Source: Piscinibacter sp. XHJ-5 (GTDB lineage Bacteria; Pseudomonadota; Gammaproteobacteria; Burkholderiales; Burkholderiaceae_C). From it: DNA of 64,000 nucleotides. The notes under the pieces were generated by a model. The model saw only the letters and a list, made by a program, of their open reading frames with translations, did not search any database and had not been told where the DNA came from. Positions 17,739 to 25,800 of the stretch are shown piece after piece. The stretch lies in assembly GCF_029855045.1 (NCBI RefSeq), contig NZ_CP123228.1, positions 5,394,001 to 5,458,000 of the forward strand, in the 5' to 3' direction. The translations under genes and the position numbers were made by a program. Positions within the stretch are counted from its first letter, which is position 1, and each line of letters begins with the position of its first letter.

Positions 17739-18086
17739 CTACAGCGACCGCCCGTCGAAGTGGCTGACGGGAATCGCCTGCAGGTCGATGCCCTCTATGC
17801 AGCGCAGGTTCACGGCAGCGATCGCCTCACCCGACGGCGTGGTGCCCTCGCCGTAAGGATGGATGCCGCAGGTCGGGCAGAAGCGGTGCCTGATCACGTG
17901 CTTGTTGAACACATAGGTGCTCGCGTTCTCGTCCGGCGTGAGCACGCGCAGGGCGCTGCGCGGCACGAACCACATCAGCGTGCCCTTGCGCTGGCAGATG
18001 GAGCAATTGCACGAGGTGGCCGAGCCGATGTCGCCTTCGGCTTCGAACCTGATGCGGCCGCAGTGGCAGCTTCCTTGGTGCGTCAT
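17739..18086 (-). CDS. GFA (CENP-V/glutathione-dependent formaldehyde-activating-like) protein
   Basis: A protein of 115 aa with the zinc-binding cysteine pattern of the GFA family: 'GSCHCGRIRFEAEG', 'CNCSICQRKG' and 'FCPTCGIHPYG'. Family members bind zinc; some act on glutathione adducts, but most, including this one, have no known substrate. It lies one base downstream of the AHSA1-like gene and is probably the third gene of the arsR operon. Confidence 0.88.
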   Translation of the reverse strand: MTHQGSCHCGRIRFEAEGDIGSATSCNCSICQRKGTLMWFVPRSALRVLTPDENASTYVFNKHVIRHRFCPTCGIHPYGEGTTPSGEAIAAVNLRCIEGIDLQAIPVSHFDGRSL

Positions 18087-18087
18087 G

Positions 18088-18555
18088 TCAGGGTTCCTCT
18101 GTGTCGAGCTGAAGAAAGGTGTCGAGCTGCTCGAATGCGGGCTTCCAGCCGCGCTCGTGGGCGATGCGTGCCTCGTCGTCGAAGAAGCGGTCTTGGACGA
18201 AGCGCAGGCGGGTGCCGCCGTCCTGCGGCACGAAGTCGATGCTCACGCGTGACACGCGCTCGGGTGTGCTGCGCCACGCCCAGGTGAAGACGAGGCGGAC
18301 GTGCGGCAGCACTTCCAGGTACTCGCCCGAGACGTCGTGCGTCTCTGCGCCGGGCTGCGTGGAAACGATGCGGTAGCGCCCGCCCACGCGCAGGTCGACC
18401 TGGGCCTCGGTGACCGAGCCGGGCCGGCCGGTGCCGAACCAGTGACTCAGCGCTTGCGGCTCGGTCCACGCGCGCCAGACGTTCTCGGGCGGGAAGGGGT
18501 AGTGCCGGTCGATGCGGAGCTCGGTCGGCGCTCGCCGCTGCGAGGTTTTTTCCAT
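18088..18555 (-). CDS. AHSA1/SRPBCC-family protein
   Basis: A protein of 155 aa with the START-like pattern 'RHYPFPPENVWRAWTEPQALSHWFG', 'DLRVGGRYRI', 'DVSGEYLEVLPHVRLVFTW' and 'THxW'-type C-terminal helix 'HERGWKPAFEQLDTFL'. Such proteins often sit next to an ArsR regulator and bind a hydrophobic ligand; the specific role is unknown. Its first 109 bases overlap the 3' end of the arsR-like gene in another frame. Confidence 0.85.
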   Translation of the reverse strand: MEKTSQRRAPTELRIDRHYPFPPENVWRAWTEPQALSHWFGTGRPGSVTEAQVDLRVGGRYRIVSTQPGAETHDVSGEYLEVLPHVRLVFTWAWRSTPERVSRVSIDFVPQDGGTRLRFVQDRFFDDEARIAHERGWKPAFEQLDTFLQLDTEEP

Positions 18556-18893
18556 CGTGTGGGTTCCTGTTGATGGTGGAGATAACGTCCTAGCGCATCG
18601 AGCCGTTCGTTCCAGAAGCGCTCATAGCGCCAGATCCACGCCGCGGCGGCCTGCATGGCGGTGGCATCGAGCCCGCAACGCACCACACGCCCTTCCTTGG
18701 CGCGGGCGATGAGGCCGGCAGCCTCCAGGACGCCGAGGTGCTTCATGAACCCCGGCAGCGACATGCCATGCGGCTGCGCGAGCTCGCTCACGGTGGCATC
18801 GCCCGCGCCGAGTTGGTCGAGCACCCTGCGCCGCGTGGCATCGGACAACGCGGCGAACACGAGGTCGAGGCGGTCGTCTTGACGGTTAACCAT
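18447..18893 (-). CDS. ArsR-family transcriptional regulator
   Basis: A protein of 148 aa. The winged helix-turn-helix is plain: 'LDLVFAALSDATRRRVLDQL', 'ATVSELAQPHGMSLPGFMKHLGVLEAAGLIARAKEGRVVRCGL', then the typical 'WNERLDALGRYLHH' end. Family members of this type, paired with AHSA1 proteins, are usually about 110 aa; here the frame continues about 36 more residues of low-information Arg/Ser/Pro-rich sequence through the start of the next gene. The extra tail may be real or a lost stop codon. It carries no metal-binding Cys motif. Confidence 0.88.
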   Translation of the reverse strand: MVNRQDDRLDLVFAALSDATRRRVLDQLGAGDATVSELAQPHGMSLPGFMKHLGVLEAAGLIARAKEGRVVRCGLDATAMQAAAAWIWRYERFWNERLDALGRYLHHQQEPTRWKKPRSGERRPSSASTGTTPSRPRTSGARGPSRKR

Positions 18894-18900
18894 TGGGTTT

Positions 18901-18930
18901 AGTATTGAAGTGCAACCCAGGCACTGTCAA
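18901..18930 (-). promoter_or_regulatory. Promoter of the arsR-AHSA1-GFA operon
   Basis: On the minus strand TTGACA (18925-18930) and AATACT (18901-18906) are 18 bp apart, the best sigma70 match in the window. Only 7 bases separate the -10 box from the arsR ATG, so the transcript should be nearly leaderless. An inverted repeat TGGGTT-N14-AACCCA (18894-18919) overlaps the -10 box and spacer and is a likely operator for autorepression. Confidence 0.6.
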
Positions 18931-18985
18931 GGGGTCGTCCGCGTTCAGCCCAGCGCTGGATCAGTGCGGGCGCGACAATCCGCCG

Positions 18986-20227
18986 ATGCCCACTCCGACA
19001 CCGGACTCCCGCCAGGCGTGGATGCGCCTGCTGGTCTCGCTGGCCTTGATGACCATCGGCAGCGGCGCGATGTACGTGGTGGCCGTGGTGCTGCCCGCGG
19101 TGCAAGCCGAGTTCAAGGTGGCCCGTGCCGCTGCCGCACTGCCGTACACGCTGATGATGGTCGGCTTCGGACTGGGCGGCATTGCGATGGGCAAGCTGGC
19201 CGACCGTTTCGGCGTGATGCGGGTGGTGTTCCTGGGGGCCGTCGGGCTCGGGTCGGGCTTCGTGGCTGCCGGAATGTCCTCCGGCCTGCCCGGTTTCGCG
19301 CTGGCTCATGGCGTGCTGCTCGGCGCCTTCGGCAGCTCGGCGACCTTTGCGCCGCTGCTGGCCGACACGTCGCTGTGGTTCGTGCGTCGGCGCGGCATCG
19401 CGGTCGCCATCTGTGCCAGCGGCAACTACCTGGCGGGCGCGGTCTGGCCGCCCGTCGTTCAACACTTCATCGAGGTCGCGGGCTGGCGCGACACGTACAT
19501 CGGCCTGGGCATCTTCTGCGCCGTCACGATGACCGCGCTGGCCCTCCTGCTGCGCGCCGCTCCGCCCGCGATCGGGGCGGCGCCTTCTGCACGTGCAAGC
19601 CGGGGGCCCATTCCCTCCGACCGGCCGTTCGGCATGAGCCTCACCGGTGCGCAGGCGATGCTGTGCGTGGCCGGCGTGGCCTGCTGCGTGGCGATGGCGA
19701 TGCCGCAGGTCCACATCGTCGCCTATTGCGGCGACCTCGGGTACGGCGCGGCACGCGGCGCGCAGATGCTGTCGCTGATGCTCGCCTGCGGCATCGTCAG
19801 CCGGCTGGTGTCGGGCCTCATCTGCGACCGCATCGGCGGGGTCCGCACGCTGCTGCTGGGCTCCGTGCTGCAGGGCACGGCGCTGCTCCTGTTCCTTCCG
19901 TTCGACGGGCTGGTTTCGCTGTATGTCGTCTCCGCGCTGTTCGGGCTCTTCCAGGGCGGCATCGTGCCCAGCTACGCCATCATCGTGCGGGAGCATTTCC
20001 CGCCGGCGGAGGCCGGCGCGCGGGTCGGCACCGTTCTGATGGCCACGCTGTTCGGCATGGCGCTCGGCGGCTGGATGTCCGGCAAGGTCTTCGACCTGAC
20101 AGGGTCGTACCAGGCGGCGTTCATCAATGGAATTGCCTGGAATCTGCTCAATCTGTCGATCGCGCTGATCCTGCTGCGGCGCAGCGGCGCCCTGCGTGCG
20201 CGCGGGTCGCGGCTCGCCGCGCCGTGA
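18986..20227 (+). CDS. Major facilitator superfamily transporter
   Basis: A protein of 413 aa with about 12 hydrophobic segments and the MFS loop motif 'GKLADRFGVMRVVFLGAVGLG' after helix 2, plus the related 'LICDRIGGVRTLLLG' in the second half. The layout resembles monocarboxylate/oxalate-formate type exchangers. ATG at 18986 (MPTPTPDSRQ) was preferred over an upstream in-frame start because it precedes the first membrane helix directly and has GACAAT seven bases ahead. Substrate unknown. It diverges from arsR. Confidence 0.85.
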   Translation: MPTPTPDSRQAWMRLLVSLALMTIGSGAMYVVAVVLPAVQAEFKVARAAAALPYTLMMVGFGLGGIAMGKLADRFGVMRVVFLGAVGLGSGFVAAGMSSGLPGFALAHGVLLGAFGSSATFAPLLADTSLWFVRRRGIAVAICASGNYLAGAVWPPVVQHFIEVAGWRDTYIGLGIFCAVTMTALALLLRAAPPAIGAAPSARASRGPIPSDRPFGMSLTGAQAMLCVAGVACCVAMAMPQVHIVAYCGDLGYGAARGAQMLSLMLACGIVSRLVSGLICDRIGGVRTLLLGSVLQGTALLLFLPFDGLVSLYVVSALFGLFQGGIVPSYAIIVREHFPPAEAGARVGTVLMATLFGMALGGWMSGKVFDLTGSYQAAFINGIAWNLLNLSIALILLRRSGALRARGSRLAAP

Positions 20228-20287
20228 CGACCACACGGCCCTGATGCGACCACCCGTCTGCCACTCGCCAGGGCGCGAGATGCCGAC

Positions 20288-21106
20288 TCATCGGTCAACC
20301 CACCCGGTCGCCAGCGCCGTCTCGTGCACCTTCGCAAAGCCGCCGGCCTGCGCCGCATAGTCCCAGCGTTCGACGACGCAGCGAGCCGGCGGCAGCCCAT
20401 CGCCCCAGCGGATCAGGTTCACCGAGTTCGGCGCCCCCTGGCGCACGCGGCGCGACACGGCCGTGCCGGCCTGCACGGCCCAGGTGCGTCGCGCGAGTCC
20501 CTTCACGCGTTCGTGCAGGGCCAGCACGTAGGGCAGGTGGATGTGGCCGCCGAGCACCAGGTCCGCGCCGGCGCTGGACCAGCGCGCGATCGCGTCGCCA
20601 TGGCCGCGCAGGAGGTTCACCTCGTCCTCTTCGCGAATCACCGCGACGGGCTGGTGCACGACGACGATGCGCAGTTGACCCTGCAGCGCCGCTTTCAGGC
20701 GGTCGGCCACCCGCTCGACCTGCTGAGCCGACACCTCGCCGTGCTTGTGCCGACGGGCACGTGTCGTGTTCAGGGCGATCACCAGGCACTGCGGCGACTC
20801 GGCCACCGGTTCCAGTTCGGCGCCGAAAGCCTCGATGAAGCCTGCATAGGGCGCGAACAGGCGCGCGACCACGTTGAACAGCGGAATGTCGTGATTGCCC
20901 GGAATCACCAGCGTCCGGGGCGCGCCCACGTCGTCGATGAAGCGGCGCGCCGCGCTGAACTGCGCCCGCCGCGCCCGCTGCGTCACGTCGCCCGACAGGA
21001 TGACCTGGTCGGGCGGCTGCTCGCGAACGAGCTGCAGCAGCGCGTCGACGACCGGCGGCTGTTCGGTTCCGAAATGCGGATCCGAGATGTGCAGCAGGGT
21101 CGTCAC
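20288..21106 (-). CDS. Metallophosphoesterase (CpdA/Icc-like)
   Basis: A protein of 272 aa starting at a GTG that overlaps the stop of the lipid kinase gene (GTGA), which fixes the start. Calcineurin-type metal motifs appear in order: 'ISDPHFG', 'LSGDVTQRA', 'IPGNHDIPLF', 'VVVHQP' and 'LGGHIHLPYVL'. The family includes cAMP phosphodiesterase CpdA; the substrate is not certain. Tight coupling to a diacylglycerol-kinase-like gene suggests a role in lipid or nucleotide phosphate turnover. Confidence 0.88.
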   Translation of the reverse strand: MTTLLHISDPHFGTEQPPVVDALLQLVREQPPDQVILSGDVTQRARRAQFSAARRFIDDVGAPRTLVIPGNHDIPLFNVVARLFAPYAGFIEAFGAELEPVAESPQCLVIALNTTRARRHKHGEVSAQQVERVADRLKAALQGQLRIVVVHQPVAVIREEDEVNLLRGHGDAIARWSSAGADLVLGGHIHLPYVLALHERVKGLARRTWAVQAGTAVSRRVRQGAPNSVNLIRWGDGLPPARCVVERWDYAAQAGGFAKVHETALATGWVDR

Positions 21107-22089
21107 GGCGAGCTCCCCGCCGGCATCGCCGAGGCTGTCTGCCCCGGCTCGCGCGCCACGGCCGGCTTGAGCAGGTACAACGGGCGCGGCGAGACGCGGA
21201 ATTCCAGGGGGCTGCGCAGCCACATGATTTCGCCGTCGGCGGCCACCTTGACCCGCCGCGTCCCGTAAGGCAGCCACGGCGTCACCGTCATGCGCTGGAA
21301 CTGGAAGGTCTCGACCCGCTCGGCATCGCCGAGCCTGCCGAGCGCTCCGCGCATCAGCAGGCCCAGCAACGAGAACGTGCCGACCGGCTTCAGCATCACG
21401 GCGGCCACGCGGCCCGTCTCGGGCGCCTGCTGCTGCGCGATGCCGACCTGCTCGAGCTGCAGCCGGTTGTTGCCCACGAACAGCGTCGAGGTGCGGACCT
21501 CGCGCACCACCCCGCTCAGCTCGATCGCCAGACGCAGCTGGCGATGCTCGCGCAACAGCGTCCAGAGGGCCGCGGCGATGGCCACCATGCGGCGCCGGCC
21601 GAACCGTGACTTGAACTGCTCGCGGTCCTCCAGCAGCTCCGGATACATGCCCAGGCTCGCGTTGACCAGGAACACCCGGTCGTTGACCAGCCCGACCTGC
21701 ACCGGCTGCACGTGCGCATTCAGGAGCGCCCGCGTCGCCTCCTGCGCGTCGGTCGGGATTCCGTGCGTGCGGCCGAAATAGTTGAATGTGCCTTGTGGCA
21801 GCACGCCCATGGGACAGCCGACGTCATGCGCCGCCTGCGCCACCGCGTTGATGGTGCCGTCGCCACCGGCCGCGACGGTCACGCCGCCTTCGGCGAGCGC
21901 CTGCTGAGCCGCGCGCTTGGCGATTCCGCGGATGTCGGCGCCCGGCTCGACGACGGAAATCCGGTGACGTCGACCCGATTGCGCGAGCAACCCTCCGATC
22001 AGCGAACGCGTTTCAGCCGCATCCTGGCCGCCGGAGCCGGCGTTCAGGACGATGAACAGAGGGGCGGTGGAGAGCTGCTGGACGGGCAT
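21103..22089 (-). CDS. Diacylglycerol kinase-family lipid kinase (YegS/BmrU type)
   Basis: A protein of 328 aa from ATG at 22089 (MPVQQLSTAPLFIVLNAGSG); an in-frame ATG 48 bases upstream would add a poorly conserved tail. The catalytic glycine loop 'VTVAAGGDGTINAVAQAAHD' and 'GVLPQGTFNYFGRTHGIPTD' identify the DAGK catalytic domain; 'VNASLGMYPELLEDREQFKSRFG' and the C-terminal 'VKVAADGEIMWLRSPLEFRVSP' complete it. Enzymes of this family phosphorylate lipid alcohols at the membrane. It heads a two-gene unit with the metallophosphoesterase. Confidence 0.9.
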   Translation of the reverse strand: MPVQQLSTAPLFIVLNAGSGGQDAAETRSLIGGLLAQSGRRHRISVVEPGADIRGIAKRAAQQALAEGGVTVAAGGDGTINAVAQAAHDVGCPMGVLPQGTFNYFGRTHGIPTDAQEATRALLNAHVQPVQVGLVNDRVFLVNASLGMYPELLEDREQFKSRFGRRRMVAIAAALWTLLREHRQLRLAIELSGVVREVRTSTLFVGNNRLQLEQVGIAQQQAPETGRVAAVMLKPVGTFSLLGLLMRGALGRLGDAERVETFQFQRMTVTPWLPYGTRRVKVAADGEIMWLRSPLEFRVSPRPLYLLKPAVAREPGQTASAMPAGSSP

Positions 22090-22207
22090 ATGCCGCGACA
22101 GGGCAAAAACGGTGCCTCTGCCGAAGAGGCAGGCCATGCGTTTGGAGATGTGGCGGAAAGCCGACCCCTCGCAGGTCCGTGCGACGCCTGCGGGCCATGC
22201 GCTGGCG

Positions 22208-23089
22208 TCATTCCTTGATCGACCCGGTCATGCCGGAAACATAGTGCTCCACGAAGAAGGAATAGACGAAGGCCACCGGCAACGAGCCGAGCAGCGCGCC
22301 GGCCATCAGTGAACCCCAGTGATAGACGTCGCCCTCGACCAACTCGGTCACGACGCCGACCGGCACCGTCTTGACCTCGGACGAGGACACGAAGGTCAGC
22401 GCGTAGATGAACTCGTTCCACGACAGCGTGAAGGCGAAGATGCCTGCCGAGATGAGCCCGGGAACCGACAGCGGCAGGATGATCTTGGTGAGGATCTGCC
22501 AGCGCGTCGCACCATCGATCAGCGCGCATTCCTCGAGCTCGTAGGGGATCGAGCGGAAATAGCCCATCAGCAGCCAGGTGCAGAAGGGGATCAGGAAGGT
22601 GGGGTAGGTGAGGATCAGCGCGAGCCGCGTGTCGAACAGACCGAGATTGAACACGACGGTGGCCAGCGGAATGAAGAGGATCGATGGCGGCACCAGGTAC
22701 GCGAGAAAGATCGACATGCCCACTTGCCGCGACCCCCGGAAGCGCAGGCGCTCGATGGCGTAGGCGGCGAATACCGCAAAGGCCAGCGAAATGACCGTGG
22801 CGACCACCGACACGATGACGGTGTTCCACAGCCAGTCGGTGTAGGCCGTCTCGAACAGCAGCTTCCTGAAATGATCGAGCGTGGGGCTGTGCACCCAGAA
22901 TGGATTGCCCTCGCGCGACAGCAGCTCGCCGTTCGGCTTGATGGAGGTGGCGCCCATCCAGTAGAACGGAAACAGCAGCACGAAGAGGAAGCAGGCCAGG
23001 GGCAGGTACACGACCGCGAGCTTGCGCCGCCGCGTCTCCAGGTAGGACATGCCCACCGTTTCGCTGGCGGCCGGACTGACGGCACTCAT
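22208..23089 (-). CDS. Carbohydrate ABC transporter permease (MalG-like)
   Basis: A protein of 293 aa with six hydrophobic segments and the EAA loop 'YELEECALIDGATRWQILTKIILPLSVPG', which contacts the ATPase. The N-terminus has 'LPLACFLFVLLFPFYWMGATSIKP', as in MalG/UgpE. It overlaps the other permease gene by 4 bp. It is the last gene of the ABC operon; 118 bp follow before the lipid kinase gene. Confidence 0.92.
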   Translation of the reverse strand: MSAVSPAASETVGMSYLETRRRKLAVVYLPLACFLFVLLFPFYWMGATSIKPNGELLSREGNPFWVHSPTLDHFRKLLFETAYTDWLWNTVIVSVVATVISLAFAVFAAYAIERLRFRGSRQVGMSIFLAYLVPPSILFIPLATVVFNLGLFDTRLALILTYPTFLIPFCTWLLMGYFRSIPYELEECALIDGATRWQILTKIILPLSVPGLISAGIFAFTLSWNEFIYALTFVSSSEVKTVPVGVVTELVEGDVYHWGSLMAGALLGSLPVAFVYSFFVEHYVSGMTGSIKE

Positions 23090-23988
23090 GCGTCGTTCCC
23101 TCCCTGCTGCCAGGCCCGTCGCTGCAGCCCGAAGTAGCTCACCAGGATGGCAGCCAGCAGAAACGGCACCATCGCGATCGAGATCGCCGCGCCCTCGCCC
23201 AGCGCGCCACCGGGAATCGCGCGCTGAAACGACAGCGTGGCCATCAAGTGCGTCGCGTTGAGCGGCCCGCCACGCGTGATGACATAGATGAGCTGGAAGT
23301 CCGTGAACGTGAACAGCACCGAAAACGTCATCACCACCGCGATGATCGGCGTCAGCAGCGGCAAGGTGACATGGCGGAACTGCTGCCACGGCGTCGCGCC
23401 GTCGATCGCCGATGCCTCGTAGAAGGACGGCGAAATCGTCTGCAGGCCGGCGAGCAAGGTGATGGCGACGAAAGGCACGCCGCGCCACACGTTGGCGGCG
23501 ATGACCGAGAAGCGCGCGTTCCAGGGGTCGCCCAGGAAATCGATGTAGCCGTGGATGAGGCCCATGCGGGTCAGGACCCAGCTGATGACCGAGAACTGCG
23601 CGTCGTAGAGCCACCAGAACGCGATCGCCGACAAGGCGGTCGGCACGATGTAGGGCAGCAGGATGACAGCGCGAAAGAAGCTCTTGAAGCGCAGGTTGCG
23701 GTTGAGCAGCAGGGCGAGCCAGAGGCCGAGGAAGAACTTGAGAACGCTCGCCACCGTCGTGTAGAAGAGCGTGTTGAAGAGCGCCAGCCGCATCACGCTG
23801 TCGTTCCACAGGAAGATGTAGTTGTCGAGCCCTACCCATTCGCCGCCCCGGCCGATCTTGGCGTCGGTGAAGCCAAGCCATGCGCCCAGGCCCAGCGGAT
23901 AGGTGAGGAACAGCAGCAGCAGCACCGCCGCCGGCATCATGAAGACGATGCCGAGGGCGTTGCGGCTGTTCTGCAGTTTCTCGAGCAT
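23086..23988 (-). CDS. Carbohydrate ABC transporter permease (MalF/UgpA-like)
   Basis: A protein of 300 aa with six hydrophobic segments, the first at 'VFMMPAAVLLLLFLTYPLGLGAWLGFT', and the EAA loop 'PSFYEASAIDGATPWQQFRHVTLPLLTP'. It forms the membrane channel with the MalG-like partner. About 440 bp of repeat-rich DNA separate it from the binding-protein gene upstream, unusual in an otherwise tight operon. Confidence 0.92.
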   Translation of the reverse strand: MLEKLQNSRNALGIVFMMPAAVLLLLFLTYPLGLGAWLGFTDAKIGRGGEWVGLDNYIFLWNDSVMRLALFNTLFYTTVASVLKFFLGLWLALLLNRNLRFKSFFRAVILLPYIVPTALSAIAFWWLYDAQFSVISWVLTRMGLIHGYIDFLGDPWNARFSVIAANVWRGVPFVAITLLAGLQTISPSFYEASAIDGATPWQQFRHVTLPLLTPIIAVVMTFSVLFTFTDFQLIYVITRGGPLNATHLMATLSFQRAIPGGALGEGAAISIAMVPFLLAAILVSYFGLQRRAWQQGGNDA

Positions 23989-24076
23989 GTGTTATCGGCG
24001 CTCGCGGCCGCTTGTCCCGCTGCCGAAGCTGCATGCGTCGTGCAGGCGCTTCGACAAGACTCCTGCGCTCCAAAAG

Positions 24077-24350
24077 CCGTTCGCCCTGAGCTTGTCGAGT
24101 AATCCGTTCGCCCTGAGCTTGTCGAAGGGCCGCTCCGCACTGATCAACGTTTCGGGCTGAGCTTGCCGAAGCTGCATGCCCATCGTGTGCAGCTTCGACA
24201 AGCTCAGCCCGAACGGATTGCTGACCGCGACGCAACCCTTCGACAAGCTCAGCCCGAACGGATTGCTGACCGCGACGCAACCCTTCGACAAGCTCAGCCC
24301 GAACGGACTTCTGACTGCAACGCGGCCCTTCGACAGGCTCAGGACGAACG
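24077..24350. repeat. Repeat cluster with 45-bp tandem units and a large hairpin
   Basis: The stretch 23989-24424 contains no convincing gene. A core GAGCTTGTCGA motif occurs seven times: three copies in one orientation (24077-24176) and four inverted. The inverted copies form tandem units of exactly 45 bp beginning at 24193, 24238, 24283 and 24328, the last diverged. Arms 24150-24176 and 24188-24214 are reverse complements at 25 of 27 positions around an 11-base loop, a very stable hairpin in the operon mRNA. Similar 'ccctgagcttgtcgaa' elements are common intergenic repeats in Burkholderiales. Confidence 0.85.
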
Positions 24351-24424
24351 GGCCCGGTGTTTCTTCGGAAACGCCGGGCCGGTCACAACGGCCTGGAATG
24401 CTCTGTGCGCACCGAAGCTTCACT

Positions 24425-25753
24425 TCATACCTTGTAGTAGCGCTCGGCGCGCTTGGCCGCTCGCTCGGCCGCTTCCTTCGGCGTGCGCTGCCCGCTCGCC
24501 GCCTCGGCCACCATGTTGCTCACGATGAAGTCGCTCAAGGCCCCGGCTGACGCATAGCCCAGGCGTCCCGCGTAGCCTGCGGGCCGCAGGTTCTTGAACG
24601 CGTCGCGGTACGGCGTGTGCTTCGGGTCTGAGGTCCAGATCGGATTGGCGTCGTACGCCTTCAGCGGGTGCGACACATAGCCGCCGCCGCCCTGCAGCCA
24701 GGCATCGAACTGGTCGGCCTCCATCATGAAGCGCAGGAACTCCTTGGCGGCCTGCGGGTACTTGGTGTACTTCATGATCATCTGGTTGAAGAACAGGTGG
24801 TACTCGGTGGGCTGCCCCACCGGCCCGATCGGGAACGACGCGTGGTTGATGTCGGAGGCCATCTCCTTGACCTTCGCGTCCTGAGAGTTCTTCGCGGCGT
24901 AGTAGATCGAGATGCCGTTGTTGGTGACGCTGATCTGTCCGTCAAGGAAGGCCTTGTTGTTGTTCGGATCCAGCCACGAAAGCGTGCCCGGCGCGAAATT
25001 GGGGTAGAGCTCCTTCGCGTACTCGAGTGCGCGGATCGTCTCCGGGCTGTCGATCGTCACGCGGTTGTTCTCGTCGACGATCTTGCCGCCGAAGGCCCAC
25101 ATCAGCCAATGCGTCCAGCCGCTGTCGCCCGTGGCGTTGCCCAGTGCCATGCCCCCGGGCGTGTTCTTCTCCTTCAGTGCCTTGAACATCTTCAGGAAGT
25201 TGTCGGTGTCCTTCGGGAAGCTGTCGAAGCCCGCCGCCTTCAGCATGCTGTCGCGGTAGACCATCATGGCGCCCGCGCAGCCCAGCGGCACGCCGATCCA
25301 CTTCTTGCCGTCCGGCTTGAGGTACGCCTGGCCGGCGGGATACCAGCCGCCGTACTTCTTGCCCAGGTATTCGCACAGGTCGCTCACGTCGACGAGCTTC
25401 TCCGGATACAGGTTGGCATCGTCGTTCGTCGACAGGATGATGTCCGGCCCGGCCCCGGTATTGGCGGCGACGGCGGCCTTGGGCCGCACGTCCTCCCAGC
25501 CCTCGTTGTCGACGCGCACCTCGACGCCCGTCTTCTCGGTGAACCTGCGCACGTTGGCCATGTAGGCATCGATGTCGCCCTGCACGAAGCGGCTCCAGCG
25601 AAGCACACGCAACTTCGCGCCCTTCTCGGGCTTGAACGTCAACGCCTGTGCGTGCACCAGCGGCGTGAACAGGGCGGTGCCCGTGCCGAGCGTCGCGGCG
25701 GCGGCGACGCCGGCAGACCCTTCGAGGAATCGACGGCGGTTGAACTGGTTCAT
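24425..25753 (-). CDS. ABC transporter solute-binding protein (carbohydrate, Tat signal)
   Basis: A protein of 442 aa starting MNQFNRRRFLEGSAGVAAAA, a twin-arginine signal, with cleavage likely after 'LVHAQA'. The mature part has the family 1 binding-protein pattern: 'AKLRVLRWSRFVQGDIDAYMANVRRFTEKTGVEV', 'TGAGPDIILSTNDDANLYPEKLVDVSDL' and 'GGGYVSHPLKAYD' near the end. It delivers a sugar or polyol in the periplasm to the two permeases. The ATG has GGAGACACC upstream. Substrate not predictable from sequence alone. Confidence 0.92.
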   Translation of the reverse strand: MNQFNRRRFLEGSAGVAAAATLGTGTALFTPLVHAQALTFKPEKGAKLRVLRWSRFVQGDIDAYMANVRRFTEKTGVEVRVDNEGWEDVRPKAAVAANTGAGPDIILSTNDDANLYPEKLVDVSDLCEYLGKKYGGWYPAGQAYLKPDGKKWIGVPLGCAGAMMVYRDSMLKAAGFDSFPKDTDNFLKMFKALKEKNTPGGMALGNATGDSGWTHWLMWAFGGKIVDENNRVTIDSPETIRALEYAKELYPNFAPGTLSWLDPNNNKAFLDGQISVTNNGISIYYAAKNSQDAKVKEMASDINHASFPIGPVGQPTEYHLFFNQMIMKYTKYPQAAKEFLRFMMEADQFDAWLQGGGGYVSHPLKAYDANPIWTSDPKHTPYRDAFKNLRPAGYAGRLGYASAGALSDFIVSNMVAEAASGQRTPKEAAERAAKRAERYYKV

Positions 25754-25800
25754 GGTGTCTCCTTGGGTGGTCCCTTCTTGAGAGGGGATGGGGCAACGCT

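Noticed and set aside
17725..17740. Perfect 16-bp palindrome AGGCGGTGCACCGCCT at the end of the GFA gene.
   Set aside because: It overlaps the stop-codon region of a coding sequence and has no T-run; too little to call a site.
24193..24350. Regularly spaced repeats that could suggest a CRISPR array.
   Set aside because: Units are contiguous 45-bp tandem copies without unique spacers, and no cas gene is nearby.
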